NCBI GenBank assembly: GCA_041628815.1
Contig: JBFKOL010000251.1
Coordinates: 1-6,601 of the forward strand
Source of the DNA: JBFKOL01 sp041628815
GTDB lineage: Bacteria; Bacteroidota; Bacteroidia; Chitinophagales; Saprospiraceae
Reading direction: 5' to 3'
DNA length: 6,601 nucleotides
The notes below the pieces were generated by a model. The model made no database searches. It saw nothing but the letters and a program-made list of their open reading frames with translations, and had not been told where the DNA came from. Below, in pieces: positions 6,309 through 6,601 of this stretch. Made by a program: the position numbers and the translations under genes. Position 1 is the stretch's first letter. Every line of letters starts with the position of its first letter.

Positions 6309-6601
6309 ATGAAAATATGTATCCTTGGTTCTGGAAAGGTAGGGACGCACCTGGCTTCCGCCTTTTATAATAAAGGCCACATTTTGACACAGGTATTCAG
6401 CAGGAGTATTGAAAAGGCACAAGGCCTTTCTGAGATGGTTGCAGCTGAACCTATCAATCAAGTATCCAGCATAAAGAAAGGTGCAGATTTATATCTTCTC
6501 TGTATTCCGGATGATGCAATAGCCACTTTCGTTGGACAATTGGCAATTCATTTGCCACAGGATTCGATGGTAGCACATACGGCCGGTCATGTTGCCTCGT
6601 C
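6309..6601 (+). CDS. N-terminal part of a Rossmann-fold, DUF2520-type oxidoreductase-like protein (partial)
   Basis: 97 codons run to the window edge without a stop. The start MKICILGSGKVGTHLASAF holds a dinucleotide-binding loop, G7-S-G-K-V-G12, right after the first beta strand. The second strand ends in VFSRS (about 29-33), where Ser-Arg suggests NADP(H) preference. DLYLLCIPDDAI (60-71) and VAHTAGH (88-94) match the later strands of the ProC/F420-dependent NADP oxidoreductase type of Rossmann fold. Together these fit the Rossmann-like plus DUF2520 proteins that are widespread in Bacteroidota; the DUF2520 part would lie beyond the window. The substrate is not known. The start at ATG 6309 is supported by the immediate Rossmann strand. 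It is divergent from the secreted protein gene across about 206 nt. Confidence 0.85.
   Translation, partial: MKICILGSGKVGTHLASAFYNKGHILTQVFSRSIEKAQGLSEMVAAEPINQVSSIKKGADLYLLCIPDDAIATFVGQLAIHLPQDSMVAHTAGHVAS

Overview
The window looks like chromosomal DNA of a member of the Bacteroidota (Cytophagales/Flavobacteriia-like; genus not resolvable). The main reasons are a CcmE with a cysteine haem ligand motif (CPSKY) beside an unusually long CcmF, a membrane-anchored TolB-like/TPR protein of a type common in that phylum, near-absence of Shine-Dalgarno sequences, and TAnnTTTG-like promoter elements. Base composition is moderate. There are no mobile elements, CRISPR arrays or RNA genes that I can see.

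Left edge (1-295): about 20 codons at the very edge could be the C-terminus of a plus-strand gene, or the N-terminus of a minus-strand gene leaving the window. A non-coding leader follows, with a candidate promoter in front of ccmE.

Cytochrome c maturation pair (296-3500): ccmE (periplasmic haem chaperone, cysteine variant) and ccmF (haem lyase with WWD motif) are separated by 10 nt and are almost certainly co-transcribed. CcmE receives haem and passes it to CcmF, which attaches it to CxxCH motifs of apocytochromes c. The rest of the pathway (ccmABCD, and ccmG/ccmH if present) is not in this window. CcmF is about 280 residues longer than the Escherichia coli protein because the periplasmic loop before the last membrane helix is greatly enlarged.

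Membrane TPR protein (3602-5356): a three-helix membrane module, then a TolB/FlgO-like domain, then a TPR array reaching the C-terminus. It has no recognisable catalytic or DNA-binding domain. It is separated from ccmF by about 100 nt containing a weak hairpin.

Secreted protein (5362-6102, minus strand): an exported protein of unknown function made of two similar alpha/beta halves, convergent with the TPR gene with only 5 nt between their stop codons.

Right edge (6103-6601): a divergent intergenic region of about 206 nt carries a TACCTTTG element, then the N-terminal Rossmann part of a DUF2520-type oxidoreductase-like protein that runs off the window.

I see no complete unknown multi-gene system. 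The points most worth a second look are the cysteine CcmE together with the enlarged CcmF, the orphan TolB/TPR membrane protein, and the duplicated architecture of the small secreted protein.
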